This document shows, in pieces, positions 1 through 8,359 of a stretch of DNA of 48,662 nucleotides. Under the pieces are notes generated by a model. The model did not search any database. It worked only from the letters and a program-made list of their open reading frames with translations, and had not been told where the DNA came from. Source of the stretch: Syntrophorhabdaceae bacterium PtaU1.Bin034 (GTDB lineage: Bacteria > Desulfobacterota_G > Syntrophorhabdia > Syntrophorhabdales > WCHB1-27); assembly GCA_002067405.1 (NCBI GenBank), contig MVRP01000013.1, positions 1 through 48,662 of the forward strand. The letters are read 5' to 3'. A program made the position numbers and the translations under genes. The first letter of the stretch is position 1; each line of letters opens with the position of its first letter.

Positions 1-157
1 TTGTTACCTTCTTTCTACGTGACTATTATCGGCAAACTGTCGGAATTATTAAATGGGCCCGTGATTTTGTTTGAATGGGTCAGGGATCAAGCGCCATAGA
101 CAGCAAAATAGAGCGCGTTCTTGTGGGCCGGTTTCAGTTGTTCTCATGACGGGCTTT

Positions 158-2434
158 TTATTGAGAGAGTTCGGACGTGGATATGGGAAGTTCCGATTTA
201 TCCCGGGTTTTTATAAAAGAGACGGTAAAGGTAGTACCGCCCGATTCAAAGCAATCGTGGGGCACTCGTGCGTGGTCACAAAGGGAGATGCCACCCGGAC
301 AGGTATCCATGTCACCGGGGAGATAACGGCAGCGCTTGCTCTTTACCGAGAGCTCAAAGCCGAAGCGTTCAGCCAGGATCTTCATGCGGAGAAGATCAAG
401 CCCTTTGCCGCCCGCGTCAAAGTCGTAAGGCTGTTTCGACGCATAGACCTCCGTTTCCTTCGCATGGAACAGTCCGTCAAAAATATACTTCTGGTTCTCT
501 TCGGCAATGCCGACCCCCGAATCGGTCACATGCAAAAGGGCGGCATTGTCCTTCTCTTCGACTGAGACCGTCACAAAGCCGCCATCAGGAGTATTCTCAA
601 TCGCATTCCGAACAAGGCCGTCAACGACATCCCTGAGAATGGCGGGATCCATCAGCACATAGATATCATTGACCCCCTCAACGCGCAGGTCAATGTCTCT
701 ATGGGCGGCTCTATGCTTCGCCCTTTCAACAGCCTGCAGCAAAAAGGGGTAAAGGTCCAGGGGCTGAAAAGCATCGGTACCGCCGGACACATGGCTGCGT
801 ACCCATTTCCTCAACTGCTCCCAGTATGAGCTTACCTCGGAAGGCAATTCTTCGGACAGATCGCCCAATCGCGCGTAGAGCCTGTCGATTTCATCAAGAA
901 GTCCTACGGCTTCCAGTTCACGAGACGTTCTCAGAATCTCATCGGCTTCCCTCTGCATCCGGAAGAGTCGTTCCAGATTCTTCTCGGTGGTCTCGATTAT
1001 GACCTTCAGTTGCTCGGCGAAAGGCGTGTCCTGCACCTTTCGGCGCAGCAGCCGCACATTCCCTTGTATTACGGCCAGAGGCGTCTTTAATTCATGAGAA
1101 ATGTGGTTTACTGCCTTTGTTTTCGCCCGGTTGAGCTGCTCCAGTTGCCTATGGGAATGGAGAAACACCTCCTCGGCCCGCTTCCGATCGGTCATATCCC
1201 TCATAAAAATGAGGATCCCTGGCAGGTTCCGGTATTCGACGGCTGCGGCTGAGACCTCGATGTAGATCGTCTCCCCATCCCGTTTGATGCCTTTAAATTC
1301 ATATCTGGCAGGGACAGGTCTTCCTTGCAAGCGGCGTGCATGAATGTCCAACACCCTCTCCCGGTCATCAGGATGCACGATCTGAGTGAGCGGATGTCCG
1401 ATAATCTCCTCCGGTTTATCATATCCGAACATTTCCACGAGCCTGGGATTAACGTATTCGTTGGCTCCACCCTGGGCAATAGCAATCCCGTCGTTCGAGT
1501 GCTCGATCACGATCCGGTATCGTTTTTCACTCTCGGCCAAGGCCGCCTCCGCCGCCTTCCGCTTCGAGATGCTTCGCATGGTCCCTTCATGAAAAAGGAT
1601 CCTGCCGTTCTCGTCGTGAACTGTCCGGACGTTTATCGAAATCCAGTGGATGCTTCCATCCCTGCGCTTCATGCGCGCTTCAAAGTTCTGTACCCGATCG
1701 TGTTCCTTGAGGAGCCGGATCAATTCCTTGTGCACACCGGGATCCACAAAAATATCTTCTCTTACATGATGGACCTGTTCAATTAGCTCTTCCGGGGAAT
1801 TGTAGCCGTGGAGATATGCAAGAGCCGGGTTCGCACTGAGGAACCTGCCGTCCCGGCCTATCTGGAATATTCCTTCCGTGGCGTTTTCAAAGATGTCCCG
1901 GTACTTCTGTTCTGCCCGGTGAAGGGCATCAACAGCTTCTTTGTGCTCGGTGACGTCGCTCATGGTCCCGTAAAAAAGGACTTTCCCGTCCTCGCCTCTT
2001 ACCGTTCGAATGTTCATGGAAATCCAAAGGATGGCCCCATCTTTGCGCTTCATACGGGCCTCAAAGTTCCGTACCCGATTGTGTTCCTTGAGTAGCCGGA
2101 CCATCTCGGCATGCCGTTCAGGATCGACAAAAAGCTGAGACCGGATATCTTTGATCTCGTCAATGAGTTCTGAAGGAGAGTTGAAGCCCAGAAGACCGGA
2201 TAGGGCAGGATTGGCATTCAGAAACCGCCGGTCCGGACTCGCCTGGAAAATTCCTTCCGTCGCATTCTCAAAAATGTCGCGGTACTTCTGTTCTGCCCGG
2301 TGAAGCGCTTGCTCGATCTGCTCGCATCGCGCCACTTCCGTCACCGTCAGGTTGACTCCTGCTTTATCCATACCCGGTTTCACTTCAGTTTTTCCCAAGT
2401 CTTCCAACCTGTCCAGACGGCCTTCCTTCTTCAT
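158..2434 (-). CDS. PAS-domain sensor histidine kinase
   Basis: Probable cytoplasmic sensor kinase (758 aa, no membrane segment seen). Three PAS domains occupy about residues 45-165, 170-295 and 300-420; the first two are close copies of each other and both begin with a run containing EQKYRDIFENATEGIF. The HisKA H-box SHELKTPL follows, with phospho-acceptor His447, then an HATPase_c domain with the N-box (RNAIENTPDGG), DSGVGIAEE and GKGLDLL. Between the last ATPase motif and the terminal strand (GGTTFTVSF) sits an insertion with four cysteines, C702, C712, C719 and C728, which is unusual. No response regulator gene is next to it, so it is an orphan kinase in this window. It is transcribed from a perfect sigma-70 promoter. 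The start is uncertain: no good Shine-Dalgarno precedes ATG 2434, and Met22 is an alternative. The signal sensed cannot be told. Confidence 0.85.
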   Translation of the reverse strand: MKKEGRLDRLEDLGKTEVKPGMDKAGVNLTVTEVARCEQIEQALHRAEQKYRDIFENATEGIFQASPDRRFLNANPALSGLLGFNSPSELIDEIKDIRSQLFVDPERHAEMVRLLKEHNRVRNFEARMKRKDGAILWISMNIRTVRGEDGKVLFYGTMSDVTEHKEAVDALHRAEQKYRDIFENATEGIFQIGRDGRFLSANPALAYLHGYNSPEELIEQVHHVREDIFVDPGVHKELIRLLKEHDRVQNFEARMKRRDGSIHWISINVRTVHDENGRILFHEGTMRSISKRKAAEAALAESEKRYRIVIEHSNDGIAIAQGGANEYVNPRLVEMFGYDKPEEIIGHPLTQIVHPDDRERVLDIHARRLQGRPVPARYEFKGIKRDGETIYIEVSAAAVEYRNLPGILIFMRDMTDRKRAEEVFLHSHRQLEQLNRAKTKAVNHISHELKTPLAVIQGNVRLLRRKVQDTPFAEQLKVIIETTEKNLERLFRMQREADEILRTSRELEAVGLLDEIDRLYARLGDLSEELPSEVSSYWEQLRKWVRSHVSGGTDAFQPLDLYPFLLQAVERAKHRAAHRDIDLRVEGVNDIYVLMDPAILRDVVDGLVRNAIENTPDGGFVTVSVEEKDNAALLHVTDSGVGIAEENQKYIFDGLFHAKETEVYASKQPYDFDAGGKGLDLLRMKILAERFGFELSVKSKRCRYLPGDMDTCPGGISLCDHARVPHDCFESGGTTFTVSFIKTRDKSELPISTSELSQ

Positions 2435-2477
2435 CGCTATATGAAGTATAGAACCTGTCTATTATGATCATCTTTTG

Positions 2478-2505
2478 ATTATATACGAGCATCCAGTTTT
2501 GTCAA
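2478..2505 (-). promoter_or_regulatory. Consensus sigma-70 promoter of the PAS kinase
   Basis: On the minus strand TTGACA (2500-2505) and TATAAT (2478-2483) are separated by 16 bp, about 40 bp upstream of the kinase start. Both hexamers match the consensus perfectly. Confidence 0.7.
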
Positions 2506-2694
2506 GTAACGTAATTGCGTTGTGCGGCAAGCAAAACAGGAGATTTATAAATCTTATAATCAGAGATTCTCTCAGTTCTCTTGTTTTTGCCTGATCTTGA
2601 CTTGATAGGATCCTCCAGGCGGGCTGAACCCTATGGATGGTCATTCTCGTTTCGAGGTTCTTGATGACGCTGCTGACGATGGGCACAAAAAAAG

Positions 2695-2767
<73 letters not shown>

Positions 2768-2776
2768 ACCAGTGCA

Positions 2777-2805
2777 AGTTTAACCATAATTCGGCTCGTA
2801 GTCAA
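2777..2805 (-). promoter_or_regulatory. Promoter of tRNA-Phe
   Basis: On the minus strand TTGACT (2800-2805), a 17-bp spacer and TAAACT (2777-2782) lie 9 bp before the tRNA 5' end, the expected position for a stable-RNA promoter. Confidence 0.7.
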
Positions 2806-2831
2806 GAATTTCGTGCTTACTCAGCGTTTTT

Positions 2832-2861
2832 TTGACCAAGAATGTGTTCACGGCCCATATT
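2832..2861 (+). promoter_or_regulatory. Possible promoter of the HtrA gene
   Basis: TTGACC (2832-2837), an 18-bp spacer and CATATT (2856-2861) lie about 100 bp before the protease start, in the gap between the divergent tRNA-Phe and htrA. No CpxR- or sigma-E-type element was recognised. Confidence 0.35.
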
Positions 2862-2961
2862 TTCATAATAGTGGTTTATCCGGGAAAATGTCCCTTTCGC
2901 CTTTAAAACCAAAAATCACGGTATTACGTTAATGAACAAATTCACGTTAAGGGGGGTTGTT

Positions 2962-4413
2962 ATGGCTCGAGGCCTTGACAGGCTGTTGCAGGTCACAATC
3001 CTGACCATTCTGGTTGCAACCTTCTTCTGTCCTAATGCAGGCTGCGAAAACAAAAAAACCGGATCCGACCCGGCCGGTTTTCCCATGTCTTTTGCTGACC
3101 TTGCAGAAGCGGTAAAACCCGCAGTGGTCAACATAAGCACCGTATCCACGGTCAAGATTCCCGGTAATCCCTTTCAGTTCTTCTTCGGGCAGGGCGGTAA
3201 AAGCCAGGACAGTGGCGAGTTCGATGCCTTTCTCAAGAAATTTTTCGGTGACATACCTGACCGGGAGTTAAAACAGAGAAGTCTGGGATCAGGGGTGATA
3301 ATTGATAAGGTAGGCTACATTCTGACGAACTATCACGTGGTTCAGCGCGCGGCAGACATCACCGTCCGCCTCACCGATGGAAGAGAGTTCAAAGCCAAGG
3401 TGATAGGAAGGGATTCAAAAAGTGATCTTTCTCTGATCAAGATTTCGTCTCCTGCCCAGGACCTGCCCGTCCTTCCTCTTGGCGATTCGGACAGGATGAG
3501 GGTTGGGGATTGGGTCCTTGCGGTCGGAAATCCTTTCGGGCTCGCTCATACGGTCACCCAGGGTATCATCAGCGCTACCGGGAGGGTTATCGGTACGGGG
3601 CCCTACGACAACTTCCTGCAGACGGATGCACCGGTGAACCCCGGAAATAGCGGTGGACCGCTGGTCAATCTCAGGGGAGAAGTAGTGGGCATCACGACGG
3701 CAATAGTTGCGACGGGTCAAGGGATAGGATTCGCCATCCCGAGCAACATGGCGAAGAATGTGGTTAATCAATTGCGAGAAAAAGGGAAGGTGATCCGGGG
3801 CTGGATAGGCGTTTCGGTTCAAGCTGTGACACCGGAGATCGCCGAGTCTTTCGGAATGAAGGAACGGAGAGGGGCCCTCATTGGTGATGTCGTACCGGAA
3901 GGCCCGGCCCAGGCTGCCGGACTAAGAAGAGGCGATATCATAGTCAGATTCAACAACAAGGACATCAAGACTATGACCGATCTCCCGCTGCTCGTTGCTC
4001 AGGCTCCTGTGGGCAGCACGGTTCCTGTCACAATCCTGCGGGAAGGCAAGGAAATGAACATTAATCTAAAGATAGGTGAACTGCCCGAGGAGAAAACGGC
4101 TGCACCGTCCAAACAAGCGGTCCGGGAGTCAGATTTTGGCATGTCCCTCGAAGATATCACTCCGTCTCTTCAGAAAAAGATGAAACTACAGGATAAGACA
4201 GGTGTTGTCGTGATAGATGTCGCCCAGGGAAGCCCAGCGGAAGACGCGGGCATTGAAGCGGGAGACGTGATAAAGGAAGTAAATCGCACTCCGGTCAAGA
4301 ACCTTGCCGAATACAAAACTGCCGTGGCAAAGATAAAGAAGGGCTCTCCAATCCTCCTTCTCCTCAAAAGGGGAGCCATGACATTCTATGCTTCCCTGAA
4401 AGACGGGGAATAG
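2962..4413 (+). CDS. HtrA/Deg-family periplasmic serine protease (Do-like)
   Basis: Envelope quality-control protease that degrades or refolds misfolded periplasmic proteins (family knowledge). ATG 2962 is chosen because AAGGGGGG lies 5 nt before it; an upstream ATG at 2932 has no ribosome site. The 483-aa protein has an N-terminal hydrophobic export signal (about residues 8-24) ending near C28. That NAGC could be a weak lipobox, so a lipoprotein form is possible. The trypsin-like domain has the triad H125 (TNYHVV), D155 (SKSDLSL) and S230 in GNSGGPL. Two PDZ domains follow, around residues 265-355 and 380-475, the DegP/DegQ layout and length. It is monocistronic, divergent from tRNA-Phe and convergent with dctM. 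Assignment to DegP, DegQ or DegS subtype is not possible from sequence alone, though two PDZ domains argue against DegS. Confidence 0.93.
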   Translation: MARGLDRLLQVTILTILVATFFCPNAGCENKKTGSDPAGFPMSFADLAEAVKPAVVNISTVSTVKIPGNPFQFFFGQGGKSQDSGEFDAFLKKFFGDIPDRELKQRSLGSGVIIDKVGYILTNYHVVQRAADITVRLTDGREFKAKVIGRDSKSDLSLIKISSPAQDLPVLPLGDSDRMRVGDWVLAVGNPFGLAHTVTQGIISATGRVIGTGPYDNFLQTDAPVNPGNSGGPLVNLRGEVVGITTAIVATGQGIGFAIPSNMAKNVVNQLREKGKVIRGWIGVSVQAVTPEIAESFGMKERRGALIGDVVPEGPAQAAGLRRGDIIVRFNNKDIKTMTDLPLLVAQAPVGSTVPVTILREGKEMNINLKIGELPEEKTAAPSKQAVRESDFGMSLEDITPSLQKKMKLQDKTGVVVIDVAQGSPAEDAGIEAGDVIKEVNRTPVKNLAEYKTAVAKIKKGSPILLLLKRGAMTFYASLKDGE

Positions 4414-4430
4414 AGACGGTCGAATCCGAC

Positions 4431-4471
4431 AAAAAAGGGGGCACCGAAGCGCCCCCTTCCCCTTTCTTTTT
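4431..4471. terminator. Bidirectional terminator between htrA and dctM
   Basis: GGGGGC (4437-4442) pairs with GCCCCC (4451-4456) around an 8-nt loop. Six A precede it (a U-tract for the minus-strand dctM transcript) and a T-rich stretch follows it (for htrA). It sits exactly between the two convergent genes. Confidence 0.85.
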
Positions 4472-4491
4472 CAGGTCCTTCAGGCCTGTCC

Positions 4492-5799
4492 CTACTTATA
4501 AAGCATGTTCGGGAGCCATGTAGCGATCGGAGGAAAAATGAAGAGCAGAATAGCAATGAACAGCAGAGAAAGAAGGAACGGATAAACACCCCCGTAGATC
4601 GTGCTGAATGGCGTCTTCGTAATGTTTTTGACGACGAAGACGTTGATTGCAACGGGAGGAACAACGACCCCGACCATAACAGTGACACAGATCATGATTC
4701 CGAACCACATGGGATCGAAGCCGAGTTTGATGATTGCCGGGTAGAAAATGGGCGTCGCCAGAATCATGAAAGCGAGGTCATCGATAAACGAACCGCCCAA
4801 GAGATAGAAGATGGCAATGACGCACATGATGATGTACCTGTGAAGCGGCAGGGAGGCTATCCAGTCGGCAGCGACGGAGGGAATATTCGTCACCGCGATG
4901 AAGTGGCCGAGGATTGCCGAACCGCCGATAAGCATGAGGACCATGCATGCGGTACGGAGCGACTCGTCGACGGCTTTAATAAACGCCTTCCAGCCGAGCT
5001 GCCTCTTGAGGACTGCCAGGACGAGAACAGCAGCCGTGCCGACACTACCCGCTTCCGAAGGGGTGAAGAACCCCTTGAGGAGACCGCCGATAACCACCAG
5101 GAAGATCAATACCGGCCAGAGAACTGCGGGAATGGACTTTACCCGGTCGCCCCATCCGAACCTCGCGCCCCTCGGTGCTATTGCCGGATTCATTTTTGCC
5201 CATCCAACAATGATGAAGACGAAGAACATGGCGGTGAGAAGTCCGGGAACCACGCCCGCCATAAAGAGTTTTCCGATCGATTGCTCGGTAATAACCCCGA
5301 AGAGGATGAGGGTGACACTGGGCGGCAAGAGGACCCCCAGGGTACCGACAACGGCAACAATGCCTGTCGAAAGCTTCCTCGCATAACCGAACCGGTCCAT
5401 TTCAGGTACGGCAACACTGGCAAACGTTGCGGCCGTAGCAGGCGAGGAACCGCAGATGGCCTTGAAGACTGTAGCGCCTGCGACCGTTGCAATCGCGAGC
5501 CCTCCGGGAATATGCCCCATGAACTTGTTGGCAGAGTCGAAAAGCTGCGCTGCTATACCTGCATTGAAAGCAATCTGTCCCATAAAAACAAAGAGAGGAA
5601 TAACGGTAAATCCGTAACTTGAAAAGGCGTCGAAGATGTCCTTCGCAAGAAGGTTAAATGCTGCCGGAAGAGACACAAGGTACGCAAAACCGAAAAAACC
5701 CATGATCGCCATGGCAAAGCCGAGTTCGATCCCGGTCAGGAAGAGGATCAGCAGCAAAGCTAAGTTAATTAGTCCTACAGAGATCTCACTCATACTCAC
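4492..5799 (-). CDS. dctM: TRAP transporter large permease, DctM family
   Basis: Large membrane subunit (435 aa, about 12 hydrophobic segments) of a tripartite ATP-independent periplasmic transporter, which imports organic acids or similar solutes with an ion gradient. Typical DctM features are visible: the GIELGFAMAIMGF start, AICGSSPATAATFASVA in the middle, LPPSVTLILFGV, and a second-half repeat with GSFIDDLAFMIL and VPPVAINVFVVKN. The start is at ATG 5799, preceded by GGGGGGTGAG and overlapping dctQ by 14 nt, so the two are translationally coupled. No DctP solute-binding protein is encoded beside it, so the substrate cannot be inferred. Confidence 0.92.
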   Translation of the reverse strand: MSMSEISVGLINLALLLILFLTGIELGFAMAIMGFFGFAYLVSLPAAFNLLAKDIFDAFSSYGFTVIPLFVFMGQIAFNAGIAAQLFDSANKFMGHIPGGLAIATVAGATVFKAICGSSPATAATFASVAVPEMDRFGYARKLSTGIVAVVGTLGVLLPPSVTLILFGVITEQSIGKLFMAGVVPGLLTAMFFVFIIVGWAKMNPAIAPRGARFGWGDRVKSIPAVLWPVLIFLVVIGGLLKGFFTPSEAGSVGTAAVLVLAVLKRQLGWKAFIKAVDESLRTACMVLMLIGGSAILGHFIAVTNIPSVAADWIASLPLHRYIIMCVIAIFYLLGGSFIDDLAFMILATPIFYPAIIKLGFDPMWFGIMICVTVMVGVVVPPVAINVFVVKNITKTPFSTIYGGVYPFLLSLLFIAILLFIFPPIATWLPNMLYK

Positions 5800-6271
5800 C
5801 CCCCGCGATCTTCACAAAATCGCCTATAAGCACCAGGCATTCCACAAACGCCGCGAATCCTATCCCGTATGCCACAGGATAGAAGGGGAGCTGAAGGGTC
5901 AAGGAAACCTCTCCAGATCTCAGCATATCAGATGCGAGGATCATCAGGTTCCATCCCAGGAACACGAAGAACGCCAGAGACAGTATCCTCGTGCATACGT
6001 TAAACAGATTCTGCCACATCTTCGAAAACTTCTGATAAAAGAAATCGACGAAGATGTGACCCCTTACCCAAGACGTAATGGGCACCGAAAAACCTATAAC
6101 AACCCCCCCAGTAAAAGAAACCATTTCGTATGTGCCGATAATCGGCTTGCCGAACGCCCTAAGAATGACGTCGCACGTGGTGAGGCTCATCATGAAGCAT
6201 AGCGCAATTCCCGCTATCACCTGCATGAGCCTACTTAGAAGATAGATAAAGCGTTGAAATCCCTTCCCCAT
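5786..6271 (-). CDS. dctQ: TRAP transporter small permease, DctQ family
   Basis: Small membrane subunit of the same TRAP transporter, 161 aa with four hydrophobic segments (about residues 10-32, 47-68, 86-107 and 128-150), the expected topology. ATG 6271 is chosen because AAGGAG lies 6 nt upstream; a longer frame from 6301 lacks this. The motif around RAFGKPIIGTYEM is typical of the family. First gene of a dctQM pair with a promoter at 6300-6329. In many genomes dctP precedes dctQ; here the next gene upstream is the divergent mobA. Confidence 0.88.
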   Translation of the reverse strand: MGKGFQRFIYLLSRLMQVIAGIALCFMMSLTTCDVILRAFGKPIIGTYEMVSFTGGVVIGFSVPITSWVRGHIFVDFFYQKFSKMWQNLFNVCTRILSLAFFVFLGWNLMILASDMLRSGEVSLTLQLPFYPVAYGIGFAAFVECLVLIGDFVKIAGGEYE

Positions 6272-6299
6272 AGGTGACTCCTTATATTGTGTTTTCCAC

Positions 6300-6329
6300 A
6301 AGATACTTTTTGGAAAATCAAATTGTCAA
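6300..6329 (-). promoter_or_regulatory. Promoter of dctQM with flanking inverted repeat
   Basis: On the minus strand TTGACA (6324-6329), 18 bp, then TATCTT (6300-6305), followed by the dctQ ribosome site. An inverted repeat CCACAA (6296-6301) and TTGTGG (6335-6340) brackets the promoter and could be an operator; no regulator is known. Confidence 0.55.
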
Positions 6330-6568
6330 GATATTTGTGGGAGGTCGGTGCCTCTACACTCAATACTTTAACAAAACCGGGTAAATACCCGATTCTGTGC
6401 GTTCTTTTTGCAGTTTTATTCACAATAGCGAACATGGAAGGCGTCCCGATAGCGATTCTCCGCCGGACGTCCTCTTCTGTCATTTTTGCTCCTGCGGCCA
6501 TGCACCAGGACCGGCTGCCTTGTCTTCTGCGCCTTTACTCGGCCCAGGAAAAAGTGTTAAATAGTCGC

Positions 6569-7150
6569 ATGAATTTCTCATGCGCTATCCTGTCAGGAGG
6601 CAGAAGCACGCGGATGGGGCGCGACAAAGCTACCATTCGGGTAGGCGACAAGCCGTTGATCAGATACACTTATGATGTGGTAAAAAGAATATTCTCCCGT
6701 ATAATGGTGGTGTCGAGCCGGCACGAAGCAATTGAGGGCGTGGAGGCACGAATCGTCGAAGACGTTTTTCCCATCTCCGGTTCGATGACCGGTATCGTCT
6801 CAGCCCTCCTCAACTCGGATACCGGTTACGTCTTTGTTGTCGGCTGTGATATGCCTTTCCTCAACGAGCAAGCAATACGCTACATGATAGACGAGGTCAA
6901 CGGGGAAGACATACTTGTTCCCAGGACAGAGGGCGGTCTCGAGCCGACCCATGCCATATACAACAGAAGCTGCATTTCCCCCATGCTTACGGCCCTTGAA
7001 CGCGGGCAGATGAAGATAAGAGGTGTTTTTGACCTTCTTCGTGTCAGAATCCTGCCTGTGAACTCCCTCTTCTTCAACGGTGACGTGTCGGTCTTCACCA
7101 ATGTCAACAACCAGGAGGACCTCGAACGTGCAAAAAGAGCGCTCCGATGA
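6569..7150 (+). CDS. mobA: Molybdenum cofactor guanylyltransferase (MobA-like)
   Basis: Transfers GMP from GTP to molybdopterin to give the guanine dinucleotide cofactor used by many Mo/W enzymes, in the cytoplasm. The 193-aa protein starts with the nucleotidyltransferase signature LSGGRSTRMGRDKA, has VGCDMPFL with the metal-binding Asp, and EPTHAIYN further on. ATG 6569 is chosen because homology begins exactly there; the upstream frame (from 6287) is non-homologous. It overlaps rimI by 23 nt. A dinucleotide cofactor is not what AOR enzymes use (they carry bis-molybdopterin without nucleotide), so mobA probably serves other Mo enzymes outside this window. Confidence 0.88.
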   Translation: MNFSCAILSGGRSTRMGRDKATIRVGDKPLIRYTYDVVKRIFSRIMVVSSRHEAIEGVEARIVEDVFPISGSMTGIVSALLNSDTGYVFVVGCDMPFLNEQAIRYMIDEVNGEDILVPRTEGGLEPTHAIYNRSCISPMLTALERGQMKIRGVFDLLRVRILPVNSLFFNGDVSVFTNVNNQEDLERAKRALR

Positions 7151-7595
7151 TGTAGAGATCCGGGAGATGAAGGAAGAGGACCTGGATCAGATAATCGCCA
7201 TCGAAAAGAAGTCCTTCGCCGCACCTTGGTCTGAAAAGTTATTCCGGGACACTCTCTCCTTCCCCCTTTCCCACAGTTTCATTGCAAGAAAAAAGGTTGA
7301 CAACAAGGTGGTCGGTTATGCAAACTTCTACCTGATAAAAAACGAGGTACAGATCCTGAACATTGCTGTAGCTCCGGAGTATCGAAAGAAGGGCTATGCG
7401 GCCAAATTACTGGAACACGCAATTACCGTCCTGCGGGGCCGGAAAGCGGAAGAGTTCTTCCTTGAAGTGCGGGAGGGAAACGCAGATGCAATCAGGCTCT
7501 ACAAGGGGTTCGGCTTCAGGAAGGTAGGGAGAAGAAAAAGGTACTACAGCGAAACAAATGAGGACGCCTTCGTCATGTATATGAGAGTAAAGTAG
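7128..7595 (+). CDS. rimI: Ribosomal protein S18 alanine N-acetyltransferase (RimI-like)
   Basis: GNAT-family N-acetyltransferase, 155 aa. GTG 7128 is chosen: AGGAGG lies at 7113-7118, and the conserved part begins soon after (REMKEEDLDQIIAIEKKSF). The acetyl-CoA binding motif is VAPEYRKKGYAAKLL, followed by FLEVREGNADAIRLYKGFGF and a C-terminal tyrosine pair (KRYYSE), all typical of RimI. Family function: acetylation of the S18 N-terminus. It overlaps mobA by 23 nt and pyrK by 1 nt, so it is part of the operon. Another small-molecule or protein GNAT cannot be excluded. Confidence 0.85.
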   Translation: MQKERSDDVEIREMKEEDLDQIIAIEKKSFAAPWSEKLFRDTLSFPLSHSFIARKKVDNKVVGYANFYLIKNEVQILNIAVAPEYRKKGYAAKLLEHAITVLRGRKAEEFFLEVREGNADAIRLYKGFGFRKVGRRKRYYSETNEDAFVMYMRVK

Positions 7596-8359
7596 TGGCC
7601 CGGATAGATGATATAGAAGGCACGATCGTGAAGAACCAGGTTGTTATACCGGGTTATCGTCTCTTCACGATCAGGCTTTCAAAGCCTATGGCCCCGGTAA
7701 CGCCCGGGCAGTTTATCATGCTCAAAGTCCCCTCTTCCGACATTTTTCTGAGGAGACCTTTCAGCATCTACAATTACGGGAAAGGAATCGTGTCGGTCCT
7801 TTACAAAGTTGTGGGAAAAGGAACTTCACAGCTCGCCCTTTCCGGTAAGGGAGAAAAGGTCATGGTCCTTGGACCTCTGGGCAACGGTTTCACCCTGCTT
7901 GACGGGCACGAGCCCGTGATTGTCGCGGGCGGCATCGGCATCGCGGGTGTCTATCTTCTCTGGTCAAGATTGAAAAGAAAAGCTTCTCTGTTCTGGGGAT
8001 GTACCAACAGTGCCGAAATCGGTCTTCTCAACAGAATCATCACATGCGAACCGCACGTTTCAACCATTGACGGTTCCTTCGGATGCAGGGGCAACGTGGT
8101 GGAACTGCTCGCCCAGCGTATCTCGACCCTGAAAAGACCTGTCCAGGTCTTCGCCTGCGGCCCGGAGCCCATGTTCCTCAGCCTTCGGGATCTTTTGAAG
8201 GACGAGCGGATACCGTGCCAGGTGTTGGTCGAGGAGAGAATGGCGTGCGGGCTCGGTATCTGCTTTGGTTGCGTGAAGAAAACCCATGATGAGACAGAAC
8301 CGTACAAGAGGGTATGTAAAGAAGGACCGGTATTCGACTTATGGCAGATCTCTCTATAA
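7595..8359 (+). CDS. pyrK: Dihydroorotate dehydrogenase B electron transfer subunit
   Basis: FAD and [2Fe-2S] subunit that lets class 1B dihydroorotate dehydrogenase pass electrons to NAD+ in pyrimidine synthesis. The 254-aa protein has the FAD motif RRPFSIYNYG (about residue 53), an NAD-binding domain with GGIGIAG, ACGPEPM, and the cluster ligands C218, C223, C226 and C241 (CX4CX2CX14C). It starts with GTG 7595, overlapping the rimI stop by one base, and overlaps pyrD by 19 nt, which supports a PyrD-PyrK complex. Confidence 0.94.
   Translation: MARIDDIEGTIVKNQVVIPGYRLFTIRLSKPMAPVTPGQFIMLKVPSSDIFLRRPFSIYNYGKGIVSVLYKVVGKGTSQLALSGKGEKVMVLGPLGNGFTLLDGHEPVIVAGGIGIAGVYLLWSRLKRKASLFWGCTNSAEIGLLNRIITCEPHVSTIDGSFGCRGNVVELLAQRISTLKRPVQVFACGPEPMFLSLRDLLKDERIPCQVLVEERMACGLGICFGCVKKTHDETEPYKRVCKEGPVFDLWQISL

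Noticed and set aside
1..157. Terminator or gene at the left window edge
   Set aside because: No clear hairpin with U-tract and no credible ORF seen in the 157 bp after the kinase.
4840..5622. 260-codon frame opposite dctM
   Set aside because: Shadow of a confident membrane protein gene; charged low-complexity composition.
6287..6568. Long open frame upstream of mobA on the plus strand, and an 88-codon frame opposite it
   Set aside because: No homology to MobA or any family I know, no ribosome site; homology begins sharply at 6569.
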